Assembly: GCA_016711925.1 (NCBI GenBank)
Contig: JADJSA010000012.1
Location: 1-64,000 of the forward strand
Direction of reading: 5' to 3'
Length of the DNA stretch: 64,000 nucleotides
Source: Candidatus Methylophosphatis haderslevensis
Lineage (GTDB): Bacteria > Pseudomonadota > Gammaproteobacteria > Burkholderiales > Rhodocyclaceae
The translations under genes and the position numbers were made by a program. Each line of letters opens with the position of its first letter. Position 1 is the first letter of the stretch. Below are positions 8,347 to 17,544 of the stretch, piece by piece. Below the pieces are notes generated by a model. That model was given only the letters and a program-made list of their open reading frames with translations, did no database searches and was not told the DNA's origin.

Positions 8347-10377
8347 TTACTGCGGAATTCCACCCGAGAGCATGCGTCGCGCATAACCTGCTCTCCAGAA
8401 TGCATCGCGGTAGCCCTTGAGCAGCCGCGGATAGCTGAGTGGGTCGCGCAGGCTGCCGGAAGGACGGGCAACGTATCGCTCGGTCGCGACGTGTCCGAAG
8501 CCTTCGACATGCTTCATGTCGCCGAGGGCGATGGCCTCCTCGAGAGTCGGTCGTCTCAGCGCCCGAGCAAGGGCACTAACCGCGTCCCGCGGCGGTACGT
8601 CGGGCAGACTTAGCCCGCGCCATCGGGCCAGATAGTCGTCGAGGAATTCCAGGGCACCATGCTGAACGGACCTGGCGCGGTCCCAGCGGATCGGTTCGAA
8701 ATCGAACTCGGCCAGCAGCGGCTCGACACCGTTCGGCGTTTCGACGAATCGGCGAAGGCTCCCGTGGGGCGCGGAGAACATCCATTCGATGATCTCCACC
8801 GACAGTTTGACCGTCCGGTCCATTCTTGGCGGGAGGCCGTGTTCGCACAGATAGCCGGCCATCTCCAGACCCGCCGCCGTATGCCGTCGTGCGGGCGCGA
8901 AGGTCCCGAGGTAGAGTCCCACGGTGCGTCCCCGAGATCCCATGCGCCGGAGCAAGGTGTCGACGGCGCGCTGCAGACTCCCGTGCCATCCGAGGTCGAC
9001 GACCACAATCACGTTTTGATCGAGGAGACCCTGGTCATTGAAATAGCGCTTCAGCGTGGCGAACTCGGCCTGCGCCTGATCGACAATCGTCGCTTCGAGC
9101 GACCGCAACAACCTGCGCAGGGAGCGCATTTGGCGTGCATTGTGCACCAACTCCTCGGGAGACGAGAAGCCGGCCCGCCCCACTTCGGCCGAATGCCGAT
9201 CGATATCTATGTCGATGCGGGCGAGGAACTGACGCGCACTGAGGGCGGTCGTTCCCGCTGTCAGAAACGCGAGGCTAGCGTTGTCGATCTGGGTGATCGC
9301 AGCGAAATTGTAAGATCGTCGGGACGCGTACAAATACGCCGTTGAGATATCGCCAGTGCCGGCTGAACCGCTCGCAAGAATCCGGTCGACCGCGCGCTTT
9401 GTCAGGAACCCGTCCCTTGCAAGAAAGTAGGCGCGAGACGCGTTCAGGCCGCGCAGCCGGTCAACCACCCAACTTCCGAATCCGGCAAGTAGCGGTCCGC
9501 CGTGCCGGTATCCCCAGTCGGTCCAGAAACCCGCTTCCGATTTGAAGCCGGCAGCGGCCGGATCGCAAAAATGCCGACTCGACACCAGGCCCGCGCAGGA
9601 CGACTGGAACAGCCGTGACTCGATACTGCCGCCCGATGCGGGCCTGCCGGACAGGTGCCGGCGCGAGGCAAGCGGATCGGTCTGCAACCGAACCGCGGCC
9701 TTCTCGTAATGCAGCGTACGTATGCCGAGGGCGTGCGGGATGCGCTGGTCGCTGTCGGGGTTGTCGCCGATGTGCAGCCAGCGCTCTGGCGACACGCCGC
9801 AATCGCGAAGCACGCGTCGGTACAGTGTGCCCCATGCCTTGGTCTCGAACGCAGTCGAGGAAACATGCAGAAACCCGAATCCCGCGTAGCCGGCATCCTC
9901 GATCATCTGCCGGATCAGGGCTTGATCGAGGTACATGTCAGAAAGGAAGCCGGTGCGCTTGCCGGCGCGCAAGGCAATATCGTGGAGTCCGGCAATGAAC
10001 GGATTGCGGACGTTTTGCGCGCGCTCGATTTGCATCTCCAGCCGCATCAGCCGGTCCAGCACGTTGGCATCGATATCCAGCAGCGTGCCGAACAAGGCGT
10101 AAATCTCGTCCAGGCGGACTTCTGTCCGGCCTTCCCGCTTCCATGCCAGGCGGCGGGCATCGTGTTCCGCATCGCGACGCTTGCATGCAATGTCGATGCG
10201 CGCACAGTGCCCGGGTGACAGCAGGCCGGTCGCGCGTGCGGCATGAGCCAACTGCAGGAAGAGGTCTTCCGGGCGGAACACGCCACGCACCAGCGCGGTA
10301 TCAAATACGTCGAAGGTCACCAGATCGACGTCGTTGATTAGCGCGGCGAAACGGTCTGCGAACCCGGCTTCGGTCAC
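8347..10377 (-). CDS. HAD-superfamily protein of glycan locus (676 aa)
   Basis: The N-terminal ~220 residues are a HAD domain: motif I in LVTFDVFDTALVRG (DxFDT, nucleophile Asp), motif II/III around GFLSDMYLDQ and motif IV WLHIGDNPDSD. The remaining ~450 residues are an unassigned domain seen in large HAD proteins beside glycosyltransferases of capsule and O-antigen clusters. It is last in a minus-strand operon and its start overlaps the end of the upstream GT2 by 4 bp. It is a distant paralogue of the HAD protein at 12346-14487. It may act as a sugar-phosphate phosphatase or as a carrier/regulatory subunit; this is inference. Confidence 0.7.
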   Translation of the reverse strand: MTEAGFADRFAALINDVDLVTFDVFDTALVRGVFRPEDLFLQLAHAARATGLLSPGHCARIDIACKRRDAEHDARRLAWKREGRTEVRLDEIYALFGTLLDIDANVLDRLMRLEMQIERAQNVRNPFIAGLHDIALRAGKRTGFLSDMYLDQALIRQMIEDAGYAGFGFLHVSSTAFETKAWGTLYRRVLRDCGVSPERWLHIGDNPDSDQRIPHALGIRTLHYEKAAVRLQTDPLASRRHLSGRPASGGSIESRLFQSSCAGLVSSRHFCDPAAAGFKSEAGFWTDWGYRHGGPLLAGFGSWVVDRLRGLNASRAYFLARDGFLTKRAVDRILASGSAGTGDISTAYLYASRRSYNFAAITQIDNASLAFLTAGTTALSARQFLARIDIDIDRHSAEVGRAGFSSPEELVHNARQMRSLRRLLRSLEATIVDQAQAEFATLKRYFNDQGLLDQNVIVVVDLGWHGSLQRAVDTLLRRMGSRGRTVGLYLGTFAPARRHTAAGLEMAGYLCEHGLPPRMDRTVKLSVEIIEWMFSAPHGSLRRFVETPNGVEPLLAEFDFEPIRWDRARSVQHGALEFLDDYLARWRGLSLPDVPPRDAVSALARALRRPTLEEAIALGDMKHVEGFGHVATERYVARPSGSLRDPLSYPRLLKGYRDAFWRAGYARRMLSGGIPQ

Positions 10378-11309
10378 TCTCTGCTCCGGCCGCCGCGATA
10401 AAGCGGACTAGCCAGCCAGCGGAACAGCCGGATTCTCGACAGGCTGTCGAGCAATCGCTCAAGAGGGTAGATCTGGGCGTGCAGGCGGTCGAAGTCGCGC
10501 GCGAGACTCACCAGGTAGCCGAGTCCGGCGCGGCCCTCGTGCAAATCGCGGCGCAGCAGCTCATTGCGATAGAGATTGTCGTAAATGTGATGGTGCTGCG
10601 CCTCGGCGATCACCGTGTTGCCGTACTCGCCGGACTGTACCGCGGTCCGATGGTGATAGTTCGCCAGCATCTGGGGAATCAGTCCGATCTCGAATTGGGC
10701 GCATACCCGAAGGTGAAAGTCCCAATCGCCGAGAACCGGGAGATCCTCGCGAAAACTACCCACCTTATCGAGGATGTCGCGGCGGAACAAAAACGATATC
10801 GGCGGAAAAGTGTTGCCGGCCGCCAGACGCGATAAGGAAATCCCGTCCAACCAAGTGTTGAAAGGTGTCGACGACACGGTGCGAACCCCGTCGGCCAGCA
10901 TCTCTTCGTTGATCCGCAAGCTGTGTGTTATCACGCCGCCATAGGTGCAGCCGAGCTTAGGCTTGGCGTCCGCATCCATGAACTCGACGCAGCGCGCGAG
11001 AAAGTCCGGATGCCAGGAATCGTCATCATCGTGAATCACGAGGAACTCGCTCGAACTTGCCCGCACGCCGATGTTCGACGCCGCTTCCATGCCGACCGAT
11101 TGCGGGTTGTCGATCAGCGTCAGCCGGCCGCGGTAACGATCCTCACGCGATGCGACCGCGCGCCGCACCGGCTCCGCGTCGCCGCCGTCATTGACCACCA
11201 CGTGCATCCAGTCCGCGAAGCGCTGGCCGAGGACGCTGTCGAGGGCGCGTTCGAGCAGCAGCGGGCGATTGCGGGTTCGGGTGATGACGGCAACGCGCGT
11301 GCGGATCAT
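10374..11309 (-). CDS. Glycosyltransferase family 2
   Basis: A 311-aa GT-A fold protein. It begins RVAVITRTRNRPLLLERALD, then VVNDGG, LVIHDDDDSWHPDFL as the metal-binding DxD and LPVLGDWDFHLR as the ED-like acceptor motif. It is cytoplasmic and has no membrane helix. It transfers a sugar from a nucleotide donor to the growing surface glycan. Its stop overlaps the start of the downstream HAD gene (ATGA), while 80 bp separate it from the upstream methyltransferase. Donor and linkage are not predictable. Confidence 0.88.
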   Translation of the reverse strand: MIRTRVAVITRTRNRPLLLERALDSVLGQRFADWMHVVVNDGGDAEPVRRAVASREDRYRGRLTLIDNPQSVGMEAASNIGVRASSSEFLVIHDDDDSWHPDFLARCVEFMDADAKPKLGCTYGGVITHSLRINEEMLADGVRTVSSTPFNTWLDGISLSRLAAGNTFPPISFLFRRDILDKVGSFREDLPVLGDWDFHLRVCAQFEIGLIPQMLANYHHRTAVQSGEYGNTVIAEAQHHHIYDNLYRNELLRRDLHEGRAGLGYLVSLARDFDRLHAQIYPLERLLDSLSRIRLFRWLASPLYRGGRSRE

Positions 11310-11389
11310 GGTCTGGGTTGTTGGGGGGCAAATGGCATCGGGTCGGGCGCGCAGGCCAGCGGCATTGGCATGCGCCCTTAGGCGTCAGT

Positions 11390-12154
11390 TCAAGCCTGGT
11401 TCCTTTGTATGAGCGCCAGGCCGCAGCCGTCGAGGTACGGGAAGTCGCCTGGCGTACCGCCTTCGACGAATGAGTTGAGCATGATGCTGGGCACGCCGTT
11501 GACCGCGCACCACTCGCTCACGGCACGAAACACGCCGCCCTGTCCGGTCGAGTCGAAGGCAGCGGCGAACCGGCTGGCGTCGTGCAGTACCATCATCCCG
11601 CCCTGCGGCAGGGCGGGATACCAGAGGTCCAGCTCCTTCATCGTGTGTGCATACTGATGGCTCGAATCGATGAAGACGATCTGTGGCGCCTTTCCGCCGA
11701 AATGGCGCGTCACCTTGGCGGGCAGATCGGACTGCGCGGAATCGGATACCTCGAGATGAACGAACGCGTCGAGGCCGCACCGCTTCACCCAACTGGCGGT
11801 GTACGCGGTCACCGCGTCGTCGATGTCGATCGAATAGAGCGAAGACTTGTGTCCCATCTGACGCAGCAGAAAGCCGAGCAGCAGCGTCGAGTAACCCGCG
11901 TAGTGGCCGCACTGAACGATGCGCTGAATGCCATTGCCGGAAATCAGGCCGACCAGCATCGACAGCGGTGGCACATTGGCTTCGCCCGGATTGCGATAGC
12001 GAACGCCGGTATCGTCGAACCATGCCTGCATCAGTTCCCATTCGGCATCGCTGAGAAGGCTGTACGGGATCGGCACATAGTCGGTATCCAGCGCCCGGTG
12101 CCACCAGAAGCGGTTGTGCGCATGCTGCCGGAACTTCAAAGAGCGAGTACTCAT
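11390..12154 (-). CDS. Class I SAM-dependent methyltransferase (Methyltransf_24-like)
   Basis: A 254-aa Rossmann protein. The SAM-binding motif I region reads RIVQCGHYAGYSTLLLG, motif II reads SSLYSIDID, and IVFIDSSHQYAHT plus GGMMVLHDASRF are typical of the CmcI/Methyltransf_24 group. Such enzymes O-methylate sugars or act on glycan termini; methylation of a non-reducing end can cap chain growth. The gene lies in the minus-strand glycosyltransferase operon, 191 bp after the upstream HAD gene. That gap contains one copy of the interspersed hairpin repeat. Confidence 0.75.
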   Translation of the reverse strand: MSTRSLKFRQHAHNRFWWHRALDTDYVPIPYSLLSDAEWELMQAWFDDTGVRYRNPGEANVPPLSMLVGLISGNGIQRIVQCGHYAGYSTLLLGFLLRQMGHKSSLYSIDIDDAVTAYTASWVKRCGLDAFVHLEVSDSAQSDLPAKVTRHFGGKAPQIVFIDSSHQYAHTMKELDLWYPALPQGGMMVLHDASRFAAAFDSTGQGGVFRAVSEWCAVNGVPSIMLNSFVEGGTPGDFPYLDGCGLALIQRNQA

Positions 12155-12266
12155 ATCCTGATCTCCGCATTAGTCGCAGCTTGCGCGCTTACTGCGCCGC
12201 GCGCCGCCAATTGCCGTGCAGCCATGCTCCGATCGCCCCGAAGAGCCCGGAGCGCATTGTATAGGG

Positions 12267-12299
12267 TGCCTGAAGAGCCAATATCCATGCGGCTTCCAG
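12267..12299 (-). repeat. Interspersed hairpin repeat, copy A
   Basis: Read on the minus strand this copy has GGAAGCC, then GCATGGATATT, then GGCT, followed by CTTCAGGCAC. It shares its core with copies at 28896, 30848, 34037, 34113 and 55781. It lies in the only sizeable gap of the glycan operon. Confidence 0.6.
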
Positions 12300-12345
12300 G
12301 GCATCGTACCGCACCGGCCGGGGGCATGCCGATCGACTCCACGGT

Positions 12346-14487
12346 TCAGCCGACAGCGCCGGGCGGCCGGCCGTCCGCGCGTCGCGCCATGCGCTGCTTC
12401 GCCGATCGTCCCCAAAGATACACGCGCAGCACGCCCCGAAATGCCCCGCCGATGTCGGGCCGGGCAAGCATGCCGGGAATCCACCCCATGCGCGCGAGGA
12501 AACGATTGACGACGTCGCGCCGTCGCGACGACACGAAGCCGAGCAGCAGATCACGCGTTGACAGCATGGCCCGCTTGTCCTCGAAGGCGCCGACGCCAAA
12601 GGTCTCGTTGTGCTTGAGCCTGAAGTACGCACGCGCCAGAAAAGCCGGCGGCCGATCGATGATCTCGCGCCAGCGTTCCAGCGCCAAGGGCCGTAGGTCG
12701 GTCGCAGTATAAGCGTGGGTGCGCAGGAAATCAGCCCAGAGCGGAATCGAGTCGAGCACCCCGGCCTGAAAGTGCCGCGCGCACGCGTTGAAGACCGCAT
12801 TCTCGTCGGGGTCGACCTGGCGCACGACTTCGACCCGATCCGCGCCGAGCCGGTATTCGCGCACGCTGCCGCCGGCAGAGTTGCACAGCATTTCGATCGG
12901 TGCGACGAAATCGAGCAAGCCGCTGTCGCCGTCGGTTTCGTTCAGGTTCGGTCCGTACGCGCTCTTGACGGTGTTCGCCGGCTGGCGATTGAGGTAGCGG
13001 CTGAGGCCCAGGTAATAGCCGTGGACCTGCGTCTGCGGCAACAAGTGGGCGAGATTGTCCTGGATCGTCCCGCGCCAGCCGATGTCCACGATATGCATAT
13101 GCGCTGAATGCGGCCACACTCCGGCATCGGCCAGATAGGCGAGAAGTTCCTCGCGCCGTCGTTCGATGTGGGATTCGGCCGCTTTGCGCACCGCGCAATC
13201 GCCGATGAACGCCAGAACACGCGCATCCTGCCACGGGTAACGGATCGGGTCGTCGAGTTGCAAGCCGAAACGCGCGGCCGCCTCGGCGAGTTCGCGCGGC
13301 GCCATGCCCAGCGAAGCGAGCAGTGCCCCGATCGACTGCACGCTGTATTGACTCCAGATGCGCATCAGTTTGTCGGGCGAGAAGGCGCCCAGCGACGCGG
13401 CAAAGGTTGCCAGCCGGCTCACTTGCAGCAGACCCGCTTCGGGGACGGGCACGCCGAGCACGTTGCGTGCGGCTAGTCGGCGATAGATCTCAAGGAAGAA
13501 CTCGCCTTCGCGCGTGAAGAAATGCAGGCGATCGGCGCGCGCCGCGGTTGCCCGCTCCATGACGTCGAGAACGAATCCGACGAGCAGCGGCGAACAGTGG
13601 CAACCGTAGGCATGGATTGCCGCGTCGTCGCCGGCCGCCGGCTCCGGCTTGCTGCGCAGACGATCTGCCGCCTCGCGCAGAAACGCCGACCGATCGGCGA
13701 AGCCGGCCGCCAGGTGCTGGCGACGTGCATGCTCCGCGCCGGGCTGATAGTGAATGCCGGTGATTCCCAGGCTGCGTGCCGCAGTGACATCAGCATGAAC
13801 ACTGTCGCCGATATGCACATGGCGGGCCGGCACGACCGACATATCCTCATGCACATGCGAGTACAGGCGGCCCGAGCGCTTGTTGAGCCCGACGTCGCAG
13901 GACACGACGCCGTCCTGCACCAGGCGATCGAGGCCGTTGAGGGCAAGCAGATCGCCGATCGCCGCTGCCGGGAAATAGAAATCGGAAAGGAACAAGGTCC
14001 GGCGGGCGGGATAGTCGGCCAGTGTGGCGGCGATCGTCGGGTCGGCGTAGCAGACCAGGCGCTCCTGTTCCAGTTCGGCATCTTCGAGAAACCGCAGCAG
14101 TTCAGCCGTCTTGGCGTCGTCGTCGAGGTCCGCGAATTGCGCGAGTGCCAGCCATCTCGCATAGACCTCGCGATGGCGGTATTCGTCGTCCAGCCCGCGC
14201 TGCCGGCTTTGTTCGCCGAGTTCACCTTCGGCCTGCTGGCGCAGCCGCAGCAGCGCCTGCGAATCGCGCATCGATGCAGGTATCGCGTCGGCGTGCGCCA
14301 GCAACAGCACGCGGCAGACATGCAGCTTCACGCTATCGGGATGGCAGCGCCGACGCAGCAACGTATCCCACACGTCCACCGTCAACAGGTCGAACGGCTT
14401 GGCCTCGCCTGGAGCGGCAGTGGCGGCGAGGTCCGGCGAAGGCGCGGCCGCCCGTTGAAGCGGCGGACTACCGAGCAGGTTCGTCAT
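12346..14487 (-). CDS. HAD-superfamily protein of glycan locus (713 aa)
   Basis: Near residue 35 motif I is LLTVDVWDTLLRR; later come TLFLSDFYFP and motif IV HVHIGDSVHADV, giving a complete HAD core in the first ~270 residues. The C-terminal ~430 residues match in layout the unassigned domain of the 676-aa paralogue (SRLATFAASLGAFSPDK, MHIVDIGWRGTIQDNLA here; IVVVDLGWHGSLQRAVD there). The ATG at 14487 overlaps the stop of the upstream GT4 gene (ATGA). The frame is open much further upstream, but that region belongs to the GT4 gene. The role is inferred only from context. Confidence 0.7.
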   Translation of the reverse strand: MTNLLGSPPLQRAAAPSPDLAATAAPGEAKPFDLLTVDVWDTLLRRRCHPDSVKLHVCRVLLLAHADAIPASMRDSQALLRLRQQAEGELGEQSRQRGLDDEYRHREVYARWLALAQFADLDDDAKTAELLRFLEDAELEQERLVCYADPTIAATLADYPARRTLFLSDFYFPAAAIGDLLALNGLDRLVQDGVVSCDVGLNKRSGRLYSHVHEDMSVVPARHVHIGDSVHADVTAARSLGITGIHYQPGAEHARRQHLAAGFADRSAFLREAADRLRSKPEPAAGDDAAIHAYGCHCSPLLVGFVLDVMERATAARADRLHFFTREGEFFLEIYRRLAARNVLGVPVPEAGLLQVSRLATFAASLGAFSPDKLMRIWSQYSVQSIGALLASLGMAPRELAEAAARFGLQLDDPIRYPWQDARVLAFIGDCAVRKAAESHIERRREELLAYLADAGVWPHSAHMHIVDIGWRGTIQDNLAHLLPQTQVHGYYLGLSRYLNRQPANTVKSAYGPNLNETDGDSGLLDFVAPIEMLCNSAGGSVREYRLGADRVEVVRQVDPDENAVFNACARHFQAGVLDSIPLWADFLRTHAYTATDLRPLALERWREIIDRPPAFLARAYFRLKHNETFGVGAFEDKRAMLSTRDLLLGFVSSRRRDVVNRFLARMGWIPGMLARPDIGGAFRGVLRVYLWGRSAKQRMARRADGRPPGAVG

Positions 14488-15692
14488 GCCGTGAGGCGGC
14501 GAAACGCCCGAACACCTGCACGCGCAACGCGGCGCAGCGGTCGCGGCAGAAATCGCAACCGCCCGGAATCCGGCTGCAGCGGCGCCACGTGGCCCGGTAC
14601 CTGCGCGGCCGCCGGTCCGCCGGAAGCGTGAATCGGTTCGAGGCGATATATGGGCTCCGGCCGCATGGTTTGCAGGCTCTGGCCGTCGAGCAGGCGTTGC
14701 ACCACCGCGCCAAACTGGGACAAGCCGTGCGCGAGAGGGCGCTCGCGCATGAAGGCGGTGCCCGCGCGGCCCATCGCGGCGGCGCGACCGGGGTCGCCCA
14801 GCAGGTCGAGGATACCGGCGGCGATTGACTCCGGCGTCGGTTCGCACAGCGCAACCGCCTCCTGCGGCAGGTCGTACACCGTGTTCTCGCCATGCACTTC
14901 GACTACCGGCAGTCCCGCAGCCATCATCTCGAACGGTATGCGAGAAGGGTTCGAGGTGCTGATGCACAGCCCGACGCTGCAGCGGTTGTAGAGCGCGTTG
15001 CATTGTTCGAGGCCGAGCAGGCCGCGGTTCTCGTGTTCGAACCAGACGTTGCCCGCCGTCTTCGAGCCGTAAAGGATGATGGGTGTCTGCGGCGAACGAT
15101 GTTTGACGATTCCCAGCGCCTCGACGCCCAGTTCCGCGCAACGCCGGGGCTTCTCCGGCTGGTAGATAAGGCACACGGCAGCCGGCACGTCTCGTGGCAA
15201 ATCAAGCGGACGGTACAGATCGAGATCGGCACAGAAGTCGAAGCAAGCCGCGCCGACATTGAAGCGTTCCGACAGCCTTGCCGGCAGCCAGCGGCCGATG
15301 CTGATGTGATGAAGGCCGTAGCGATAGGAGTTCTCGGCCATCACATGGGCCGAGCCCATCGGATGAAACAGCGCCTCGTAGTCCTGCACGAAATAGCAGC
15401 GAATGCAGGAAAACGGAAGATCGCGCACCACCCGAGCCGAGTACCAGATCGTGGCGAAGACCATGTCGACCGGCTCGATGTCGGTCCATCCGCCGCGAAC
15501 GTCGTCGAACTCGAAGCCGAATATCCGGCTGACCGACTTCTTGAGGCCGGCCGCACTTTGATCGCTCCCGTTTTCCATATACAACGTGCATCGATGCCCG
15601 CGCCGCTGCAGGAAATCGGCATGCTGAAGTATCGTCCGGTGACCGCCGGAACCTTCGATCAGGCTGGGAACCAGCCAGGCAATGCGCGCCAT
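14484..15692 (-). CDS. Glycosyltransferase family 4, WsaF/rhamnan-type
   Basis: A 402-aa GT-B protein. It starts ARIAWLVPSLIEGSGGHRTI, the glycine-rich acceptor-domain loop of WsaF-like rhamnosyltransferases; YFVQDYEALFHPMG is another hallmark of that group. The donor-domain motif SNPSRIPFEMMAAGLPVVEV carries the E-x7-E type site. It is probably a rhamnosyl- or related transferase in the assembly of the surface glycan. It lies 27 bp downstream of the GT2 gene and overlaps the following HAD gene by 4 bp. Confidence 0.82.
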   Translation of the reverse strand: MARIAWLVPSLIEGSGGHRTILQHADFLQRRGHRCTLYMENGSDQSAAGLKKSVSRIFGFEFDDVRGGWTDIEPVDMVFATIWYSARVVRDLPFSCIRCYFVQDYEALFHPMGSAHVMAENSYRYGLHHISIGRWLPARLSERFNVGAACFDFCADLDLYRPLDLPRDVPAAVCLIYQPEKPRRCAELGVEALGIVKHRSPQTPIILYGSKTAGNVWFEHENRGLLGLEQCNALYNRCSVGLCISTSNPSRIPFEMMAAGLPVVEVHGENTVYDLPQEAVALCEPTPESIAAGILDLLGDPGRAAAMGRAGTAFMRERPLAHGLSQFGAVVQRLLDGQSLQTMRPEPIYRLEPIHASGGPAAAQVPGHVAPLQPDSGRLRFLPRPLRRVARAGVRAFRRLTA

Positions 15693-15719
15693 GAATTGTC
15701 TTGAGATGTGTGGTTGCGG

Positions 15720-17048
15720 TTAGCCGTCGCGCAGACGCGGGTCGGCCTTCGTTACGCCGAGCTTGCGCAACATTCGCCCGGCAGACATCGCTAGGCGGAC
15801 GACCCGGCTCGCATGCAGCGCGGCGAGTTCGCCGTCCGCACGTGCAAGCCGGTCTTCCACCCCGGCAAGCCGGCCGCGAATCGCCGCCAGGTCGCGATCC
15901 AACGAGCTGATATGACTTTCGCGTTCGCCCAGGCTCTGCTGCATTGACGCGAGGCGAGCGTTCAAGTCTTCGATCCACCGGTCCCGGCCCGCGATTTCGC
16001 TGCTCATATGCTGAATCGTATGCCAGCGTTCCTCGATCATTTCCGCCTGCTCGACAATCGCCCGGCAAATCCCGATCAGGTGCGGCGACGATCGGAAAAG
16101 ATCTGCAGGGTAGTCGACTGCGTCGGCGAGCGACTGCAGCATCCATTTCCCGTCTACCGGCGTCGCAAGATTGCGCATGGCATCGCTGCCGCCACCGTCG
16201 AGGTGCCAAACCAGAAAGCACAAGAGCGACAGTGAATGCAAGCTTTCATTGCGCAGCAAGGCCCGGCATGCCGCGGAGAACGCCGGCGCCTGCCCCGTTT
16301 CGGCGACGCCTGTGTGCAGGCGAAGCAGGGCCGAGGCCTGAACGTAGCAGTTCTCGTGAATGTGGCGCCAGGCATCGTCCTCGTTCAAGGTGTTGGATTG
16401 ATGGACCCGATAGGACAGCAGCGCATCGTGCAGCCAGACCGGGTTGCAGCGGGCTGCCGCGCGGGCCACCCAGTCCCAGTCATGGGTATAGCGCAGCGAA
16501 GCGAATCCGCCGACGGCATCGAACAGCTCGCGGGAGAACAACAGGTTCGACGTGCTGACCACAGGGTTGCCCGCCAGAAACCACAGTGACGGTTCCACGT
16601 CTGCGCAGACCCTGTACAGTCTTCGGTACTCGCCCGCGCGTCGTGAATCGGGCGCCGGCGCGCCCTCGCCATCGATGAAATCGACATCGGAAAAACCCAG
16701 GAAAGGCTGACCTGGCGCGGCCTGGGCTGCGGCGACCAGAAGCTCGATGCGGTGCGGGTGAAAAATGTCATCCGAATTGAGCACCGCAACCAGGCTGCCG
16801 CGCGAGGCGGCAACTGCCTCGTTCAGGCTGGCGTGGGCGCCCTGGTTCGTTGCGTGGCGAATCGCCCGCAAACGCGGATCGCGAACCGCCGACACGATAT
16901 CCCAGGTGGTGTCGCGCGACGCGTCATCCACCACCACCACTTCCAAGTCCGCAAAGGTCTGGCCGAGCACGCTGTCGATCGCGGCTGCGGCATAGCGTTC
17001 GTGGTTGTAGGCGGGGATGACAACCGAAACCGGCGGTGACGCGCTCAT
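15720..17048 (-). CDS. Glycosyltransferase family 2 with C-terminal coiled coil
   Basis: 442 aa, first gene of the minus-strand operon. It starts SVVIPAYNHERYAAAAIDSV, then VVVVDDASRDTTW, VAVLNSDDIFHPHR (DxD site) and YTHDWDWVARAAARC, a standard GT2 set in the first ~230 residues. Around residues 350-430 a coiled coil with repeated Glu/Arg/Leu heptads (LASMQQSLGERESHISSLD) may dock it to partners. ATG 17048 is chosen because the conserved domain begins 7 residues later; an in-frame start 54 bp upstream is less likely. Confidence 0.87.
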   Translation of the reverse strand: MSASPPVSVVIPAYNHERYAAAAIDSVLGQTFADLEVVVVDDASRDTTWDIVSAVRDPRLRAIRHATNQGAHASLNEAVAASRGSLVAVLNSDDIFHPHRIELLVAAAQAAPGQPFLGFSDVDFIDGEGAPAPDSRRAGEYRRLYRVCADVEPSLWFLAGNPVVSTSNLLFSRELFDAVGGFASLRYTHDWDWVARAAARCNPVWLHDALLSYRVHQSNTLNEDDAWRHIHENCYVQASALLRLHTGVAETGQAPAFSAACRALLRNESLHSLSLLCFLVWHLDGGGSDAMRNLATPVDGKWMLQSLADAVDYPADLFRSSPHLIGICRAIVEQAEMIEERWHTIQHMSSEIAGRDRWIEDLNARLASMQQSLGERESHISSLDRDLAAIRGRLAGVEDRLARADGELAALHASRVVRLAMSAGRMLRKLGVTKADPRLRDG

Positions 17049-17271
17049 TGGTTGGGTATTCGTGGTGACGATGGACAAGTGCAGACGGGCAGGGACGCGC
17101 AACCCCGGCGCAACCGAAACGGCGCAAAGCCTCAGCGAACCCGAGCAACCCCGGCCGCCCGGAAACGCCTCGCGACGAGCATTTTACCAGCCCCCCAATC
17201 CGGGCCGGGCGGCGTGGTCCGCAGCCGGCGCCGGTCGCGATTCGGCTGGCCAGCCGCCGCGGCATCTTTGC

Positions 17272-17277
17272 TATAAT
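17272..17277 (+). promoter_or_regulatory. -10 element of the tRNA-Ala promoter
   Basis: A perfect TATAAT lies 12 bases before the tRNA, with a GC-rich stretch immediately downstream as in stable-RNA promoters. No good -35 hexamer is seen at the standard distance. Confidence 0.6.
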
Positions 17278-17289
17278 CACCGCCTCGTC

Positions 17290-17365
<76 letters not shown>

Positions 17366-17371
17366 CTATTT

Positions 17372-17403
17372 AAAAAACCAACCACTCTCGGTTGGTTTTT
17401 TTT
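17372..17403 (+). terminator. Rho-independent terminator after tRNA-Ala
   Basis: The stem AAAAAACCAACC / GGTTGGTTTTTT with a 6-nt loop (ACTCTC) runs into eight or more T residues, 6 bases after the tRNA. Confidence 0.9.
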
Positions 17404-17544
17404 CGCCCGTTGCCCCCAGTGTTGGCGCGTGTTGACGCGCGAGCGAAAGTACCCAGTTTTGTAAGGTAGTGCGCGTTGGAAATTACCCAGGGTGATTTAC
17501 CTTCGCTGCTCATTTGTTGAGCAGGGATAAAGGAGATGATCACC

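Noticed and set aside
12346..15174. Long minus-strand frame extending the 713-aa HAD protein to 942 aa
   Set aside because: The extra N-terminus is Arg/Ala-rich shadow of the GT4 gene; ATG 14487 gives a clean ATGA junction.
17103..17289. Possible gene between GT2 and tRNA-Ala
   Set aside because: Open frames there have no start with a ribosome binding site and no motifs.
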